DNA of 64,000 bases from Girardinichthys multiradiatus (Eukaryota; Chordata; Actinopteri; Cyprinodontiformes; Goodeidae). The notes beneath the pieces were generated by a model. It was not told the DNA's origin. It did no database searches and was given only the letters and a program-made list of their open reading frames with translations. The stretch covers positions 4,090,751 to 4,154,750 of the forward strand of contig NC_061817.1 of NCBI RefSeq assembly GCF_021462225.1, read 5' to 3'. A program made the position numbers and the translations under genes. Below, piece by piece: positions 30,725 to 40,271 of the stretch (position 1 is its first letter; every line of letters begins with the position of its first letter).

Positions 30725-32292
30725 CAGGTCCTTCTAAAAAAATTAGCATATTGTGATAAAGTTCATTATTTTCCATAATGTCATGATGAAAATTTAACAT
30801 TCATATATTTTAGATTCATTGCACACTAACTGAAATATTTCAGGTCTTTTATTGTCTTAATACGGATGATTTTGGCATACAGCTCATGAAAACCCAAAAT
30901 TCCTATCTCACAAAATTAGCATATCATTAAAAGGGTCTCTAAACGAGCTATGAACCTAATCATCTGAATCAACGAGTTAACTCTAAACACCTGCAAAAGA
31001 TTCCTGAGGCCTTTAAAACTCTCAGCCTGGTTCATCACTCCAAACCCCAATCATGGGTAAGACTGCCGACCTGACTGCTGTCCAGAAGGCCACTATTGAC
31101 ACCCTCAAGCAAGAGGGTAAGACACAGAAAGAAATTTCTGAACAAATAGGCTGTTCCCAGAGTGCTGTATCAAGGCACCTCAGTGGGAAGTCTGTGGGAA
31201 GGAAAATGTGTGGCAGAAAACGCTGCACAACGAGAAGAGGTGACCGGACCCTGAGGAAGATTGTGGAGAAGGGCTGATTCCAGACCTTGGGGGACCTGCG
31301 GAACCAGTGGACTGAGTCTGGAGTAGAAACATCCAGAGCCACCGTGCACAGGCGTGTGCAGGAAATGGGCTACAGGTGCCGCATTCCCCAGACCTGGGCT
31401 ACAGAGAAGCAGCACTGGACTGTTGCTCAGTGGTCCAAAGTACTTTTTTCGGATGAAAGCAAATTCTGCATGTCATTCGGAAATCAAGGTGCCAGAGTCT
31501 GGAGGAAGACTGGGGAGAAGGAAATGCCAAAATGCCAGAAGTCCGGTGTCAAGTACCCACAGTCAGTGATGGTCTGGGGTGCTGTGCCAGCTGCTGGTGT
31601 TGGTCCACTGTGTTTTATCAAGGGCAGGGTCAATGCAGCTAGCTATCAGGAGATTTTGGAGCACTTCATGCTTCCATCTGCTGAAAAGCTTTATGGAGAT
31701 GAAGATTTCACTTTTCAGCACGACCTGGCACCTGCTCACAGTGCCAAAACCACTGGTAAATGGTTTACTGACCATGGTATCACTGTGCTCAATTGGCCTG
31801 CCAACTCTCCTGACCTGAACCCCATAGAGAATCTGTGCGATATTGCGAAGAGAACGTTGAGAGACTCAAGACCCAACACTCTGGATGAGCTAAAGGCCGC
31901 TATCGAAGCATCCTGGGCCTCCATAAGACCTCAGCAGTGCCACAGGCTGATTGCCTCCATGCCACGCCGCATTGAAGCAGTCATTTCTGCAAAAGGATTC
32001 CCGACCAAGTATTGAGTGCATAACTGTACATGATTATTTGAAGGTTGACGTTTTTTGTATTAAAAACACTTTTTTTTAATTGGTCGGATGAAATATGCTA
32101 ATTTTGTGAGATAGGAATTTTGGGTTTTCATGAGCTGTATGCCAAAATCATCCGTATTAAGACAATAAAAGACCTGAAATATTTCAGTTAGTGTGCAATG
32201 AATCTAAAATATATGAATGTTAAATTTTCATCATTACATTATAGAAAATAATGAAATTTATCACAATATGCTAATTTTTTGAGAAGAACCTG
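30725..32292 (+). mobile_element. Tc1-like transposon, full length, inactivated
   Basis: The ends are CAGGTCCTTCTAAAAAAATT and its inverted partner CAGGTTCTTCTCAAAAAATT, flanked by TA on both sides (30723-30724 and 32293-32294). Inverted repeats extend about 200 bp and include a second copy of the TTAGCATAT motif inside each repeat. Total length is 1568 bp, normal for the family. The unoccupied version of the site is preserved at about 36229-36242. Confidence 0.92.
31053..32015 (+). pseudogene. Tc1 transposase, one nonsense codon and a short deletion
   Basis: MGKTADLTAVQKATIDTLKQ opens the helix-turn-helix (IGCSQSAVSRHLSGKS). The frame meets TGA at 31275-31277 but stays in the same frame to TAA at 32013-32015 (end FPTKY). 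Near RCRIPQTWATEKQ about 15-17 residues are missing relative to other Tc1 copies. The catalytic triad is intact and in DD34E spacing: Asp in VLFSDESKF, Asp in FQHDLAPAH, Glu 35 positions later in SPDLNPIENL. Dead by the stop and the deletion, but recently so. Confidence 0.9.
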
Positions 32293-32420
32293 TATTTCTT
32301 ACATTGCATAATTATCTGTGCATATTGGGTGTAACACAGCCTATCATTTTCTTAGCTCATTCAATTAAAAATATTCTAGTAACTCACCTAACATTGCAGC
32401 AGCTGTCTGTCGGCAGACAA
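32293..32420 (+). repeat. Inverted repeat block A, part 2
   Basis: Continues block A after the Tc1. TGCATAATTATCTGTGCATA, TTGGGTGTAACACAGC, ATTCTAGTAACTCACCTAAC and CGGCAGAC match the reverse complement of 36113-36240. Confidence 0.75.
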
Positions 32421-33094
32421 TACCAGGGTTTAGGTCCCAGTCCCTGGTGGAAAAGGAAACCAGCATTTCCATGACGTTTGTCAACAGAGAGAAGCATGAA
32501 GTACTGAACCAGGCAGAGATACAAAGCTCTTCTCCTGTCGTTATTTCTGTATTGTTTATTATAAAGTTTTGATTTCCATTAGTGATAAGCTATAATCAGT
32601 CGCAGAACTATTCAGCTAATTTACTTCGGTAAAGTACTACTACCACACTGTAAAATTAAAACACAAGAATGTAAATATTGAGCATTAAATAATAAAAATA
32701 CGTATTGCACAGGAAAATATTCCTAGTCATTGTGAAACCATTATATCTCATGGTTTTATACTTATAAGACTGCTGCACTAATGTGTATGTGGAATTTTAC
32801 TGCTGTAGATGTTTGAGCTCATACTGTTGGGTAATTTAATCAACATCACTGCATCATAATAAAGATCATGTTTGTAGTATCACTGTCCTTTGAGAACAAT
32901 GTATCTCTACAAAGCCAACTTTATAAGAGCTTGGGGAACGTCTTTATCCGAGTGCCAATTAATTTTAAGTAGGAGTAAGAATTTTCTCAAACCATTAAAG
33001 AACACTTTATCCTTCAGTCACAAACATTTAAAAAATAGGAAGATACATTGTGTATACATGATTGTTTTAATATGCAGTGGAATATATGGATATA
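32421..33094. other. Non-coding stretch
   Basis: AT-rich; no gene or repeat family recognised. Confidence 0.4.
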
Positions 33095-34725
33095 CAGTGC
33101 CTTGTGAAAGTATTCGGCCCCCTTGAACTTTTCAACCTCTTGCCACATTTCAGGCTTCAAACATAAAGATATAAAATTCAAATTTTTTGTGAAGAATCAA
33201 CAACAAGTGGGACACAATCGTGAAGTGGAATTAAATTTTATGGATGTGTCAAACTTTTTTAACAAATAAAAAACTGAAAAGTGGGGCGTGCAAAATTATT
33301 CGGCCCCCTTGCGTTAATACTTTGTAGTGCCACCCTTTGCTGCAATTACAGCTGCAAGTTGCTTCGGGTATGTCTCTATCAGTTTTGCACATCGAGAGAC
33401 TGAAATTCTTGCCCATTCTTCCTTGCAAAACAGCTTGAGCTCAGTGAGGTTGGATGGAGAGCGTTCGTGAACAGCAGTCTTCAGCTCTTTCCACAGATTC
33501 TCGATTGGATTCAGGTCTGGACTTTGACTTGGCCATTCCAACACCTGGATACATTTATTTGTGAACCATTCCATTGTAGATTTGGCTTTATGTTTTGGAT
33601 CATTGTCATGTTGGAAGATAAATCTCCGTCCCAGTCTCAGGTCTTTTGCAGACTCCAACAGGTTTTCTTCCAGAATGATCCTGTATTTAGCCCCATCCAT
33701 CTTCCCATCAATTTTGACCATCTTCCCTGTCCCTCCTGACGAAAAGCAGGCCCAAACGATGATGCTTCCACCACCATGTTTGACAGTGGGGATGGTGTGT
33801 TCAGGATGATGAGCTGTGTATCTTTTACGCCAAACATATCGTTTTGCATTGTGGCCAAACAGTTCGATTTTGGTTTCATCTGACCAGAGCACCTTCTTCC
33901 ACATGTTTGGTGTGTCTCCCAGGTGGCTTGTGGCAAACTTTAAGCAAGGCTTTTTATGGATATCTTTGAGAAATGGCTTTCTTCTTGCCACTCTTCCATA
34001 AAGGCCAGATTTTTGTAGTGTACAACTGACTGTTGTCCTATGGACAGACTCTTCCACCTCAGCTGTAGATCTCTGCAGTTCATCCAGAGTGATCATGGGC
34101 CTCTTGGCTGCATCTTTGATCAGTCTTCTCCTTGTTCAAGATGAGAGTTTAGAGGGACGGCCGGGTCTTGGTAGATTTGCAGTGGTTTGATACTCCTTCC
34201 ATTTCAATATGATTGCTTGCACAGTGTTCCTTGAAATTTTAAAGCTTGGGGAATCTTTTTGTATCCAAATCCGGCTTTAAACTTCTCCACAACAGTATCT
34301 CGGACCTGCCTGGTGTGTTCCTTGGTCTTCATGATGCTCTCTGCGCTTTGAACAGAACCCTGAGACTATCACGGAGCAGGTGCATTTATACAGATACTTG
34401 ATTACACACAGGTGGATTGTATTTATCATCATCAGTCATTTGGGACAACATTGGATTCATTCAGAGATACTCACTGAACTTCGGGAGTGCGTTTGCTGCA
34501 CTGAAAGTAAAGGGGCCGAATAATATTGCACGCCCCACTTTTCAGTTTTTTATTTGTTAAAAAAGTTTGACATATCCAATAAATTTCATTCCACTTCACG
34601 ATTGTGTCCCCCTTGTTGTTGATTCTTCACAAAAAATTTTAATTTTATATCTTTATGTTTGAAGCCTGAAATGTGGGAAGAGGTTGACCAGTTCAAAGGG
34701 GGCCGAGTACTTTCGCAAGGCTCTG
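33095..34725 (-). mobile_element. Tc1-like transposon, second family, full length, inactivated
   Basis: Terminal repeats CAGTGCCTTGTGAAAGTATT (left) and, on the other strand at the right, CAGAGCCTTGCGAAAGTACT, flanked by TA (33093-33094 and 34726-34727). Inverted repeats are about 200 bp with inner GGGGCGTGCAAAATTATTCG blocks. 1631 bp in total. Confidence 0.92.
33314..34332 (-). pseudogene. Tc1 transposase with frameshift and nonsense codon
   Basis: It starts MKTKEHTRQVRDTVVEKFKA at 34332. A single-base loss near 34240 shifts the frame, and a TGA lies at 34138-34136. From 34096 to 33314 the frame is open for 260 residues, with VLWSDETKIEL (first Asp), FQHDNDPKHKAK (second Asp) and SPDLNPIENLW (Glu); the first Asp of HDND and the Glu are 34 residues apart (DD34E). 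It ends AAKGGTTKY at the stop. The catalytic domain is intact, but the DNA-binding half cannot be made in one frame. Confidence 0.9.
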
Positions 34726-34884
34726 TAATTTCATTACAGCCCAAGTACCTCAAATATGTCAGAAAAAGGCTTTTTTTATGGTTTACTACTAACAATTTTA
34801 GAAGAAAAAACTGAAATCATGGAGATTTCATTTTTTATTTCTCACTTTGACCACCAGAGTTTTCTAATCTTGAAAACAGAGAAA

Positions 34885-35073
34885 TTATGCATGTGACGTT
34901 GGCACCAGGGCGCACTGCACAATGATGGTCCAATTCAATTTGGAGCCTAATTCTTCTCTCTCCGCAGAGGTGATGGGCCTGTCCACTAGGAAAATGACAG
35001 TCCTCTTGTGTTTTTCCATGTCTCTGAAACTCATCTGCTGTTTCCCAGGTCCATCCTGAAGTCTTTTCCACAT
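34885..35073 (-). other. Possible coding exon or processed fragment, unidentified
   Basis: An open frame of 62 codons reads MWKRLQDGPGKQQMSF, RDMEKHKRTVIFLVDRPITS, AEREELGSKLNWTIIVQ, then a stop at SHA. The hydrophobic/charged pattern looks like a real folded protein, not random AT-rich sequence. A candidate acceptor (ACTTCAG|GATGG) lies inside the frame on the minus strand. I cannot name the protein. Alternatives are a pseudogene piece or a chance frame. Confidence 0.3.
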
Positions 35074-35432
35074 TTAAATAGTGAGATGTTAAGGAAACTA
35101 TATATTTAAGTATTTAAGAAGTGCTTTTATAATATTAATTCTTAAACATCTCAGGTTCCAGTTCAACAAGACCTTTGTTGAAGTTAATTGCAGAGCTTTC
35201 ACAATGACCATCCAGCTCTGAATCATAATGACTTTCCATCACAATGATCATTAGAACACATTTTTTGCATATAACAGATCCAAACCTGGCAATATTGTGT
35301 ATTATTTGCTGTAGAAGCAGTACCAAAAAAGTATGAGTGTTTCAAAATGAAAAAAAAAAACATTAATTAAACTTCTTGCGGTTACTGTTTTATTTTACTG
35401 TTACTGCCAAATAATCTTACACAATGTTTATA
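35074..35432. other. Non-coding stretch
   Basis: AT-rich; nothing recognised. Confidence 0.35.
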
Positions 35433-35935
35433 GTGCAATCCGTGTATGGGCCGTGCTTTGTTTTACCAGTTTTAAAACAAAACGAAAAAAAAAGAAAAAC
35501 CAGGAGATTGTTTTCCTGTTTTATAATTAAATTATAAAAACGACAAATCCAAAAAAAGGCTGTGTTTTTCTAATTTTAATGGTTAACAGAAAGACATGTT
35601 TTGTATTTTGTTATTTCACCATTTAGGACCTTTTGCTGGAACAAAATACTGGCAATGACTACACTCGAACCCTGCATTTATAACAGAACTTGCGAAATTC
35701 TGTATTACACCGTGGGCACCCTACATAAATTTAAAGTGTTTCCACAAAATTCCTTATGTTTAGGTAAGATTCCTGCAGGATTAGGTTAGTGGATAGCAGA
35801 CTTTTATTAGTTTGATATTACAATTTTACATTTAGATTTTAAAACCGGAAAAACCAAATAACACGGTTATTTTCTTTTTGCCATTTTGGGTTGAAACAGG
35901 AAAACCAAAGAACGAACCATACACGGATCCAGCGC
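35433..35935. mobile_element. Possible MITE of about 500 bp with diverged inverted ends
   Basis: The left end reads GTGCAATCCGTGTATGGGCC and the reverse complement of the right end GCGCTGGATCCGTGTATGGT. Similarity then continues weakly for about 60 bases (TGCTTTGTTTTACC against TTCTTTGGTTTTCC). There is no ORF with a motif. No target duplication is clear, so the superfamily is open. Confidence 0.45.
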
Positions 35936-36104
35936 ACTTACGGTGTTGTGAAGATGGTTCATGTTCAATAGCCAGGGCACTCCATAACAAGGCAACCACC
36001 CGCCTGGCAGCATTTTGTAACTGTGCCTGTTATATAGACATAAACAAACAAAAAAGAAAGACATGCTAGTCAGTTAACGTTAGCTCACGTCATGTTTATA
36101 ACTA

Positions 36105-36665
36105 CATGCTGCCGGCAGACGGTAGCAGCAATGTAAGGTAGGTAACTAGAATATTTTTGATTGAATGTCGAGCTATGGAAATGATAAGCTGTGTTACACC
36201 CAGTATGCACAAATAATTATGCAGTGTAATACATATGTAACTTACATCCTGATGGTCTGCCGTGAAGCTGTCCTGGGTTTCCCATTACCACTGCTTGTGC
36301 TGCGTTCCATTAACCTCAGAACTGGGAAGTTGGGGTTTACGTCATCTCCGAGTTGTAGTGTTCCAGTTTTCTCCTTGTTTTTGTTCGTATTAAAGCAGTA
36401 ACAGCAGTCTTACAACAATGACAATAACAATGTTCTACGCGGTATTTCGTGCATATAAACAGCGTTGAAACATCTTGTCTTATAAACACTGAAAAGTAGT
36501 ACGAAAATTCTGACTTCTGAGTACAAATGGAACGCACCACTCTTCTTCCTCTTCTGACGGCAAATCCCAGAAAACAGGGACTTAACCAATCATGTGTAGC
36601 GATATGATACCCTCTGCCAAAAAGCAACATCTCCTCACTCGCACGCCAGAAGAGACATTCTCTTA
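36105..36665 (-). repeat. Inverted repeat block B (uninterrupted copy)
   Basis: The minus-strand equivalent of block A at 30340-30724 plus 32293-32420. Where block A holds the Tc1, this block reads GTTACATATGTATTACACTG on the minus strand, an empty TA site. Inner ends GTGCTGCGTTCCATTAACCT and GTGGTGCGTTCCATTTGTAC look like terminal inverted repeats of a MITE at 36298-36541. Confidence 0.75.
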
Positions 36666-36872
36666 ATATGTATCTCTTTATTGCTCGCTGGATTTAGGAA
36701 GTAATATGCCACCATACAATCCCACCCATTTTTTTAGTCTATTAATATGTACAACCCCAATTCCAATAAAGTTGGGATATTGTGTAAAAGATAAATAAAA
36801 ACTGAATTCAATCATTTGCAACCTATATTCAATTGAATACACTATAAAGACAATATATTCAAACTGCAAAAC

Positions 36873-37035
36873 GTAGTTGTGGCGGTGGTGCAGGGGTAAA
36901 AACGCACAAACCATGTATAGAGGCTTCAGTCCTCAAAACAGCCAGTGAGTTGGTTTGACTTCCGGTCCAGGCACATTTGCAGCATATCTTTGCCCTTTCC
37001 AGTTGATTTACTGAGGAAAAAAAGGCTACTAGTGC
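36873..37035 (+). repeat. tRNA-derived SINE with 9-bp target duplication
   Basis: Flanked by CTGCAAAAC on both sides (36864-36872 and 37036-37044). The body GGCGGTGGTGCAGGGGTAAA, ATGTATAGAGGCTTCAGTCC and the B-box-like GGTTTGACTTCC fit a tRNA-derived head. Confidence 0.8.
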
Positions 37036-37382
37036 CTGCAAAACTTAGTTTTTTTGCAAATATTCCTTCATTTTAAACAAGTTGCTTGCAACACGTTCCA
37101 AAAAAGCTGTGACAGGGGCCTGTTTACCAGGGTTAGGGTTAACCCTACCACCTTTCCTTTTAACAACACATTTGGGAACTGATGACACTAATTGTTGAAG
37201 CTTTATAGATGGAATTATTTTCCGTTCCAAATGTGCAACTTCAGTTACTCAACAGTCCAGGATCTCTGTTGTCATATTTAATGCTTCATAAAGTGCCACC
37301 AATTTTTAATGGGAGAGAGGTCTGGACTGCAAGCAGGCCAGTCTAGTATCCATACTAATTTACTACGAAGCCACTGTTAAGA

Positions 37383-37805
37383 GTTTTCTCTTTACATGGA
37401 AAATATGTAATCTGCTTATTAAATGCCTTATTAGAAGTTTAACTGCTACACGCACACAAGATTAGGCTTCTTTACGCCCACTGACCAATGCTCTATTCAG
37501 TTAAGGCCGCTCAAGGCCAACAAATAAATTTACTTATAACAGAAAAGGAAAGTGCTCTGCCTTCAGACACAAGGCAGAGCCAAGTATATAAGATATGCAT
37601 TCTTTTTCGGGGTAACACCTTCTTCATCAACGAGAGGAGTAGTATTGGGCCCTGGTACCAAAGTGTTGTACTATTTTTCTGCTTTTTCACATAAAATATT
37701 TGAAATTTAATTACGGAGTTATAGTGTGTCATTTATAGTTTAAATGGAATCTCTTTACCTGGAATAAAAGGACCTGAGTAACCGCAGTGGAACGGTTACA
37801 CCACT
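37383..37805. other. Unidentified insertion in the Tc1-like element
   Basis: It separates two collinear parts of the host element. CTTCTTCATCAACGAGAGGA and GGTACCAAAGTGTTGTACTA belong to no family I recognise. It could also be host-element sequence decayed beyond recognition. Confidence 0.4.
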
Positions 37806-38356
37806 TTGAAATAAGCAGTGATGTCACTAAAAAAGATGTTGGTTAGATGGCAGCATCTGTTGCTCCAAAACCTGTATGTACTTTCAGCATTAAGCAAGTT
37901 ACCCATCGGCACTAACAGACCCCCATACCATCACAGATGCTGGCTTTTAAACTTTGTGCTGATAACAATCCAGATAGTCCTTTTCCTGTTTGGAAATTTG
38001 AAATGAGGACTTGTCAGACCACAGCACACTTATTCACTTTGCATCAGTCCATCTCAGATGAGCTTGGGCCCAGAGAGGCCAGCAGCGTTTCTGGGTGTTG
38101 TTGATATACGGCTTTTGCTTTGCAAGGTAGAGTTTTAACTTGTACTTGCAGATGTGGCGACGAACTGTGTTAACTGACAATGGTTTTCTGAAGCGTTCTC
38201 GAGCCTGTGATGTTTCCAGTGCCTTCTAAGGGATGGAAAGTCACAGGGATTCAATGTTGGTTTTCCACATTGCTGCTTACATGCAGAGATTTCTCCAGAT
38301 TCTCTGAATCTTTTGATGATATTATGGACTACATATGATGAAATTCTTGCAATTGT

Positions 38357-39008
38357 ACTCGTACTCGTGATCTTCCGCTTTATCCGGGATCGGGTTGCAG
38401 GGGCAGCAGACTCAGTAAAGACACTCAGACGTCCCTCTCCGCAGACACCTCCTCCAGCTCCTCCGGGGAGAGCCCAAGCCCAGGCCACCCAAGATACATA
38501 GTCCCTCCAGCCTGTCCTGGGCCGTCCCCTGGGCCTCCTCCCAGTGGGACGTGCCTGGAACACCTCCCGAGGAAGGCTTCCAGGAGGCTTCTGGTATAGA
38601 TGCCCAAGCCACCTCAACTGGCTCCTGTCGATGTGAAGGAGCAGCGGCTCTACTCCAGGCTCCTCCCGGATGGCCAAGATCCTCCCCTATTTCTAAGGGA
38701 GTGTCCGGCCACCCTATGGAGGAAGGTCATTTTGGCCGCTTGTATCAAGGATCTCATTCTTTCGGTCATGACTTAGAGTTCATGGCCATAGGTGAGAGTA
38801 GGAACGTAGACAGAAAATCGCTTTTCGGCTCAGCTCTTTCTTCACCACAATGGACCAGCACAGCGTCAATATTACTGTGGCAGCGGTACCAATCCGTCTG
38901 TCGATCTCCCGCTCCATTCTCCCCTCACTAGTGAACAAGACCCCAAGATACTTGAACTCCTCCACTTGAGGCAGGAACTTCCCTCCAACCTGAAGTGGGC
39001 AAGCCACC
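38357..39008 (-). mobile_element. LINE-A copy 4, 5'-truncated, with 11-bp target duplication
   Basis: Flanked by CTTGCAATTGT (38346-38356 and 39009-39019). The 3' terminus at the left is the reverse of GATCACGAGTACGAG. On the minus strand it reads YLGVLFTSEGRMEREIDRRI and, frameshifted, LRWLGHLYQKPPGSLPREVF with RPRGRPRTGWRDYVS. Inserted into the minus-strand Tc1-like relic. Confidence 0.92.
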
Positions 39009-39344
39009 CTTGCAATTGTCCATTGATAAATGTTTTCCTTAAACTGTTGGACTATTTGCTCACAAAATTGGGACCTTCGCCAAATCCTTGCTTATGAATG
39101 ACTGAGGCCTTCGGGAATGCTCCTGTTATACCGATTCATGACACTCACCTGTTTCCAATTATTCTGTTCACCTGTGGAATGATCCAAACAGGTGTTCGCT
39201 TGAGAATTCCTCAACTTTCCTAGTCTTTTGTTGCCCCTGTCCCAGGTTTTATGGAACATGTTGCATCAAATTCAAAATAAGTGAATATTTGCAACAACAA
39301 AAAAAAAGTTTATCAGTTTAAACATGACATTTCTTGCCAATTTC

Positions 39345-40271
39345 CTCCATGCAACACTCCCTCCACGTGGCTGGTGTCTCTGCCCGCTGGTGTACTTGTG
39401 GTTCTCTGTATCCGGGGCTGGGTGCTTTGTTGTGTGCCGGTTTATTGCTTATGGCTGCTTGCCGGGGCCTGGGCCCTGGTTGAAGAGTGATGTGTCTTGG
39501 GGTCTCGTGTCTCTTGTCTCTGTGTCCATGGATGGATCTGCTTCAGCGTAGACGGCTGCCGGCAGGGCCTCTGGGCTCGTCGCTGCAGCTCCCTGGGGCT
39601 TCTGCACTGTGGCTGCTGGGTGGTTCCCCTGGCACTCTCCCCTGCTATTCTCTGGGGAGGTTGCGGTAGTCCCGGCGGTGGTTCTCTTGGGGTTCCAGTG
39701 CTCTGGGAGGCCTTCGGATGTCTGTGGCTTGCATCTCTACTGTGTCTGTCTGACGTCCAAAGGGGGCAGGTCTTTGGCTCCTCACACTCGCTATTGTATA
39801 TTTTTATGGAGAAACCTTGTAAACATATCCACAGATGTTTAGATTCAGGCGTTATCTGATACACAAATGTTCTATATTGAGCTCAGTTACCACTAAATAC
39901 ATCTTGCATTCATTGGAACCGTATACTTTCTGGTAACAATGCTGTTATTATATATGTTTCAGTGGATGTAGACGCAATCTTCTAGGGTGTTATCTTGTAA
40001 TTCCCTTCTTTCTCTCCGCAATTCTCTTCTCTCCCTTTTTTCCTTTTTGCCTCACCTCTATCTCTTTCGTTTCTTATTTTTTCCTTTTCGTTTCCGTCTC
40101 TGTGTCCATAACAATCGAAATAATTCCAAAGCAGTTTTTAATAAAGTTTCTTTTATAAATGTCAAGCAGAGCATTAAAGTGTTAGCTGTAATGCTCCACT
40201 TGTGAAAGTAAATCTGTTGGGCTTCTTCTTGGCACTCAGACAACAATTCTGAGTGCTACTCTGTCGGACAG
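39345..40271 (+). repeat. U-family repeat, copy 2
   Basis: Collinear with 50830-51510: GTGTACTTGTGGTTCTCTGT near the start, GGTTGCGGTAGTCCCGGCGG in the middle, TATTTTTATGGAGAAACCTT, AATGCTCCACTTGTGAAAGT and CTGTCGGACAGGACA at the 3' end. It is followed at once by LINE-A in the same orientation. Confidence 0.8.

Larger units (their letters stand above)
36752..39340 (-). mobile_element. Tc1-like element (CAACCCCAATTCC end), broken by three insertions
   Basis: Starts CAACCCCAATTCCAATAAAG after TA at 36750. Pieces 36752-36872, 37036-37382, 37806-38356 and 39009-39340 keep the original order. Blocks GGTCTGGACTGCAAGCAGGC, CCATACCATCACAGATGCTG and AACTGTGTTAACTGACAATG are transposase-coding remnants on the minus strand, all interrupted. 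The right terminal repeat is cut near 39340, where a U-family copy begins. Another fragment is at 16055-16290. Confidence 0.8.

Noticed and set aside
33467..34001. Plus-strand frames over the second Tc1
   Set aside because: Antisense to the transposase reading on the minus strand.
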